A DNA stretch of 34,731 nt from the NCBI GenBank assembly GCA_005888745.1, contig VBBS01000037.1:1-34731 (forward strand), given 5' to 3'. Both the position numbers and the translations under genes were made by a program. Below, piece after piece: positions 32,005-34,731 of the stretch (position 1 is its first letter; every line of letters begins with the position of its first letter). This stretch comes from Candidatus Bathyarchaeota archaeon (GTDB taxonomy: Archaea; Thermoproteota; Bathyarchaeia; 40CM-2-53-6). A model generated the notes under the pieces. The model ran no database searches and was not told where the DNA came from. It saw nothing but the letters and a program-made list of their open reading frames with translations.

Positions 32005-32108
32005 GGTTTCTCGGGATATCAATATCAGTTCACGGGTTGAAATAAAGTGCTGATGTAACTTGTAGAATTCCAAGGAAGTGACAGGATTGAGGCGTGGGAG
32101 TCTTAGCG

Positions 32109-33434
32109 TCAGTGGGATGTCTTTCCTGAGCGCGATCCTTCTCCAAGGATCTGGCGCGCGGCGATTTCAACCCTCGAACGATACGGATCCTTGGTGTAGA
32201 CTCTCACTATGTTCATGAACGTTTGAAGAACTCCTACGATTCGGGACGCCTCGGATAGCGGGACTAATTCTTTCTTTCCTCTAGGCGAGTGCTTGAAGAC
32301 GGGTATGTCCATTGGCTGCAGGTCTGCGGTATTGTGGTAGGGGACTGAAGGTAAGGTAGGGGCATCGATGATCACATCCTCTCCAGTAATCTTCGCCTTT
32401 CTTGCAATCTCTTTTTCGGTCTCATTGCGAACGCGTTCGTTTGAAATCATGTCGGACACTTTCTCTTCAGGGGAAAAAATCGTATGTTCGTAGGCGCATT
32501 TTAGGAGTCTTCTTGTTTCGAGGTCTTGCATGATATTCCTGGACTTCTTACACTCCTTCAGTTCTGTCCACACTTTGTAATCGTCGAGCTTGAGAAAATC
32601 CTCGGGTCTGTCAAAGTCCAACAGCCGGAGTTCATCCCTTGCAGCCTCGAGAGCTTTCACGATCATGATCTGAACTGCTCTGGACGCTTTGTGGAAGTAT
32701 ATTGTTCGAAAGGATTCGAATCGTGCGAGCAGGAAGCTTTCAAGCGTTGCTACTGCTGTTCCATCAACAGAAAGGTTGTTTTCTACGATGTCCATCGTGT
32801 ATAGGAGGCGATGAACGTCGATGGAGCCGTACCCTGCTCCCGTGTGAAAAGAATCTCGAACAACATAGTCCATCTTGTCGACATCGACGCCGCTGTTGAT
32901 TATCTGGTCCAGGAATGGCTTCCTTCTATCCGATAATTTTCCGATGGCCAATCTACTCAGAATCTTGGGGTTTAGTCCTGCGGACTCAAGCGTCTGGGCA
33001 ATCTCCGTCTCATTTACAAGCCAGGGAACAAAATCTTCGTGATTCTTGCCTAGGTATTTCGCTAGGAGATGCTCGAATACATGAGAAAACGGTCCGTGCC
33101 CAATGTCATGAAGCAGCGCGGCTAGACGTAGCTGTTCTTGTTGGTGTTGAGGGACATCTATTGGGAGTGCTTGGGCCAGTTCTCCGGCCAGGTGCATCGC
33201 GCCGATGACATGCTCGAACCGGGTGTGATTTGCTGCAGGGTAGACGAATTCTGAGCCAGCAAGTTGCCTTATCCGCCTGAGCCTTTGAACGGGCTTGGTA
33301 TCAATTACCGATCTCTCGGTCTGGCTGATTCTGACATAGCCGTGAATCGGGTCCTTGATGAAGCTCCCAGACTTCTCGGTCAACTTTCTCTCCAACGTTT
33401 TTCGGAGAAGGCAGCTAGTTAACTTCTCATTCAC
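32109..33434 (-). CDS. HD-superfamily phosphohydrolase, SAMHD1/YdhJ-like
   Basis: 441 residues. The N-terminal KDPIHGYVRISQTERSVIDT and RLRRIRQLAGSEFVYPAANHTRFEHVIGA lead to the metal site: H75 of RFEHV, H109-D110 of LLHDIGHGPFSH, and the aspartate of VDKMDYVVRDSFHTG. This combination is typical for deoxynucleoside triphosphate triphosphohydrolases (SAMHD1, dGTPase) and their archaeal relatives. The C-terminal about 150 residues are helical with a charged tail. The GTG start at 33434 is 20-25 bases after GGATAAAAAG (33451-33460), which fits a leaderless message. Divergent from the zinc-finger gene. Confidence 0.9.
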   Translation of the reverse strand: MNEKLTSCLLRKTLERKLTEKSGSFIKDPIHGYVRISQTERSVIDTKPVQRLRRIRQLAGSEFVYPAANHTRFEHVIGAMHLAGELAQALPIDVPQHQQEQLRLAALLHDIGHGPFSHVFEHLLAKYLGKNHEDFVPWLVNETEIAQTLESAGLNPKILSRLAIGKLSDRRKPFLDQIINSGVDVDKMDYVVRDSFHTGAGYGSIDVHRLLYTMDIVENNLSVDGTAVATLESFLLARFESFRTIYFHKASRAVQIMIVKALEAARDELRLLDFDRPEDFLKLDDYKVWTELKECKKSRNIMQDLETRRLLKCAYEHTIFSPEEKVSDMISNERVRNETEKEIARKAKITGEDVIIDAPTLPSVPYHNTADLQPMDIPVFKHSPRGKKELVPLSEASRIVGVLQTFMNIVRVYTKDPYRSRVEIAARQILGEGSRSGKTSH

Positions 33435-33450
33435 CTAATCGAAAAAGTCT

Positions 33451-33460
33451 CTTTTTATCC
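33451..33460. promoter_or_regulatory. TATA-like element between the HD-hydrolase and zinc-finger genes
   Basis: Reads GGATAAAAAG on the minus strand and CTTTTTATCC on the plus strand. For the minus gene it gives an almost leaderless start at 33434; for the plus gene it would give a leader of about 20 bases to the ATG at 33502. One AT-rich block may thus serve both genes. Confidence 0.4.
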
Positions 33461-33501
33461 AAGTTGAAACAATTCGTTCGATACGGAATCGTGCCTGGCG
33501 A

Positions 33502-33693
33502 ATGGTTCAAGATAAGATCCTCTGCTTCGTATGTTCGGTGAAGGGTATCGAGAGCACGTTCGCAACCTACTACGAACTGCAGGATCATCTCTACAAGGAT
33601 CATGATATGACCAAGGATCCAGCCATGGAGATTTTCGCAAAATCCAAGATCCCAGTCTCAAAAGCTGCGACTGGGCAGGACTCTAGCAAATAA
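33502..33693 (+). CDS. Small C2H2 zinc-finger protein
   Basis: 63 residues with one C2H2-type finger: C8xxC11-x17-H29xxxxH34 (ILCFVCSVKG ... YELQDHLYKDHDM). Between the ligands the hydrophobic pattern fits a finger helix. The tail is Lys/Ser-rich. Small one-finger proteins like this occur in TACK archaea and may bind DNA or proteins; no function assigned. ATG start. Divergent from the HD hydrolase, convergent with the Yip1-like gene. Confidence 0.7.
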   Translation: MVQDKILCFVCSVKGIESTFATYYELQDHLYKDHDMTKDPAMEIFAKSKIPVSKAATGQDSSK

Positions 33694-33774
33694 GCCCGAT
33701 TCTGAACTTTGGCACCTTTTCCTCAGCTGGACGCGCATTCTCTACATGAGGGAGTTGGAGAAAGCGCGGTTGAT

Positions 33775-34365
33775 TCATCTGATAATCAGGAATTGGATGA
33801 AGGATAAGATGGCTGTGCCGACAAAGATGAGGGACACCGTGCTTGCTATGAACGTCAGCATGCTCTGCTGAGTGCTGATGCCCGCCGCGTTCTTTACAGC
33901 AAACACGCTGGCTATGCTTATCCAAACCGTGCTCGTCGCCCGAGTGATTTCGAAAACTATGGGGATTGGTCCAGACATCAGAATGAATAGAAGCCCTGGC
34001 GTCCAGGAGAAGAAAAACGGACGGGCGAAGCCCCAGTAGCCAATTCTTCTCCTGAAGAGTTTCGTGACTATTAGGAGAGATGTAGCTGACCAGACTAGTG
34101 CGATTAGGATGGCGGCGAGCAAGCCTATGAGTGTAATAGTGAGAGTCTCGAGTACTGATATTCCGGCGATGAAGAAACCGAAGAGGCCTAGTCCGGCGCC
34201 GTAACAAAGCCCGACTATGGCGACGAGGGAGAGTGATTGTGCTGTGCCACTGGGGTCATCTCTCAGTTCTCTGAAGGTATCTCCGTCGAATCTTGCCGCT
34301 TTCAACATTCGGGAGCCCATCCTTCGCAGGTTGAAGTCTTGCTTGGACCAAGAGTCTCCGGCCAT
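33775..34365 (-). CDS. Yip1-family membrane protein
   Basis: 196 residues from the ATG at 34365 (MAGDSWSKQDF); the frame extends to 34467, but the extra residues look random. A soluble N-terminus with RFDGDTFRELRDDPSG, the Yip1-domain mark, then five hydrophobic helices (LVAIVGLCYGAGLGLFGFFIAG, TLTITLIGLLAAILIALVWSA, GYWGFARPFFFSWTPGLLFIL, TSTVWISIASVFAVKNAAG and FVGTAILSFIQFLIIR). The GYWGFARPFFFSWTP stretch is typical. In archaea these proteins are of unknown role, possibly membrane organisation. Tandem with a paralogue. Confidence 0.75.
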   Translation of the reverse strand: MAGDSWSKQDFNLRRMGSRMLKAARFDGDTFRELRDDPSGTAQSLSLVAIVGLCYGAGLGLFGFFIAGISVLETLTITLIGLLAAILIALVWSATSLLIVTKLFRRRIGYWGFARPFFFSWTPGLLFILMSGPIPIVFEITRATSTVWISIASVFAVKNAAGISTQQSMLTFIASTVSLIFVGTAILSFIQFLIIR

Positions 34366-34504
34366 TGTCCTAGTTTCCGTTTCTCTCTTTGTGCGAGTTC
34401 CGGCTCTTATCAACTCATGGGAAAAATCGCGATCACATGCTTGCGCATAAGTGATTTGCTCAGTCAAATAGGCGACTTCTTGGAGCGGTTGGAGCCTAAG
34501 CCGA

Positions 34505-34731
34505 CTAGATCGTCATCTGGATGAAGATTAAGATTAACAGTCCAACAACTGACGTGAGGAGCGCTCGTTGTGTGTTGAAACCCATCGCACTCTTCAGGGC
34601 AACAAACTCTGCTGAGACTATCCAGGCCGAGGCGACGACAGCTGCTGCTACTATGAGTGGCCAAATTGGGATTGCGATTAGGACGAACAAGATGCCTGGT
34701 GCAGTCGAAAAGAAGAGGGGCCGGGCGAGCT
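34505..34731 (-). CDS. Second Yip1-family membrane protein, 3' part, cut by window edge
   Basis: The last about 75 residues of a paralogue of the preceding gene: ARPLFFSTAPGILFVLIAIP aligns with ARPFFFSWTPGLLFILMSGP, and FVALKSAMGFNTQRALLTSVVGLLILIFIQ aligns with the corresponding end of the first copy. The start lies outside the window to the right. Together the two genes form a tandem duplication on the minus strand. Confidence 0.7.
   Translation of the reverse strand, partial: LARPLFFSTAPGILFVLIAIPIWPLIVAAAVVASAWIVSAEFVALKSAMGFNTQRALLTSVVGLLILIFIQMTI

Noticed and set aside
1-34731. CRISPR array, insertion sequence or prophage
   Set aside because: No regularly spaced repeats, terminal inverted repeats with transposase, integrase or capsid genes were seen.

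Overview
The window is archaeal chromosomal DNA of medium G+C. Archaeal markers are CDP-archaeol synthase (CarS), RadB-type recombinase, a Clp1-family polynucleotide kinase, the repair protein NreA, the TldD/TldE pair, a PAC2-family proteasome-assembly homologue, an aKMT4-like lysine methyltransferase, Lrp-type and ribbon-helix-helix regulators, TATA-like boxes 20-30 bases before many starts, and frequent TTG/GTG starts. The mix fits a TACK lineage (Nitrososphaeria/Bathyarchaeia-like) better than a classical euryarchaeon, but no rRNA or other phylogenetic anchor is present, so this is inference.

Layout. 1-1.4 kb: a broken kdpA (K+-ATPase subunit) entering from the left edge and an Lrp-type ligand-binding protein. 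1.5-3.8 kb: a two-gene unit (small alpha/beta protein plus winged-helix regulator), then a cysteine/cystathionine beta-synthase gene with repeated operator-like elements. 3.9-10.2 kb (minus): a three-gene unit with a 1502-residue surface protein, a MacB/FtsX-type permease and its ATPase. 10.5-11.7 kb: a cystathionine gamma-synthase/lyase that pairs with the beta-synthase in transsulfuration. 11.8-15.0 kb: small secreted and regulatory proteins, then three closely linked plus-strand genes (zinc-ribbon protein of unknown function, FlaR/adenylate-kinase-like NTPase, YbaK-type tRNA deacylase).

15.1-17.9 kb: a DrrAB-like ABC-2 exporter diverging from a PadR regulator and a GNAT acetyltransferase, with a compact palindrome-rich control region. 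18.0-18.2 kb: a frameshifted small zinc-ribbon gene. 18.4-25.5 kb (plus): a polytopic membrane protein with a large extracellular domain, NreA, TldD, TldE and another membrane protein. 25.8-26.8 kb: a membrane-anchored exported protein and a gene-free stretch that folds into strong hairpins and may be a structured RNA. 26.8-29.7 kb: CarS and RadB on the minus strand diverging from Clp1, which converges on the methyltransferase. 29.9-31.5 kb: a small basic protein, the PAC2 homologue and a possible PAC3/PAC4-like partner. 31.8-34.7 kb: a ribbon-helix-helix protein, a SAMHD1-like HD phosphohydrolase, a small C2H2 zinc finger and two tandem Yip1-family membrane proteins, the last cut by the right edge.

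No CRISPR array, transposase or phage gene was seen. The least explained features are the surface-protein/ABC unit, the 12.0-15.0 kb cluster, the hairpin-rich stretch at 26.4-26.8 kb, the paired proteasome-chaperone candidates, and four genes whose conserved N-termini lack any ATG/GTG/TTG.
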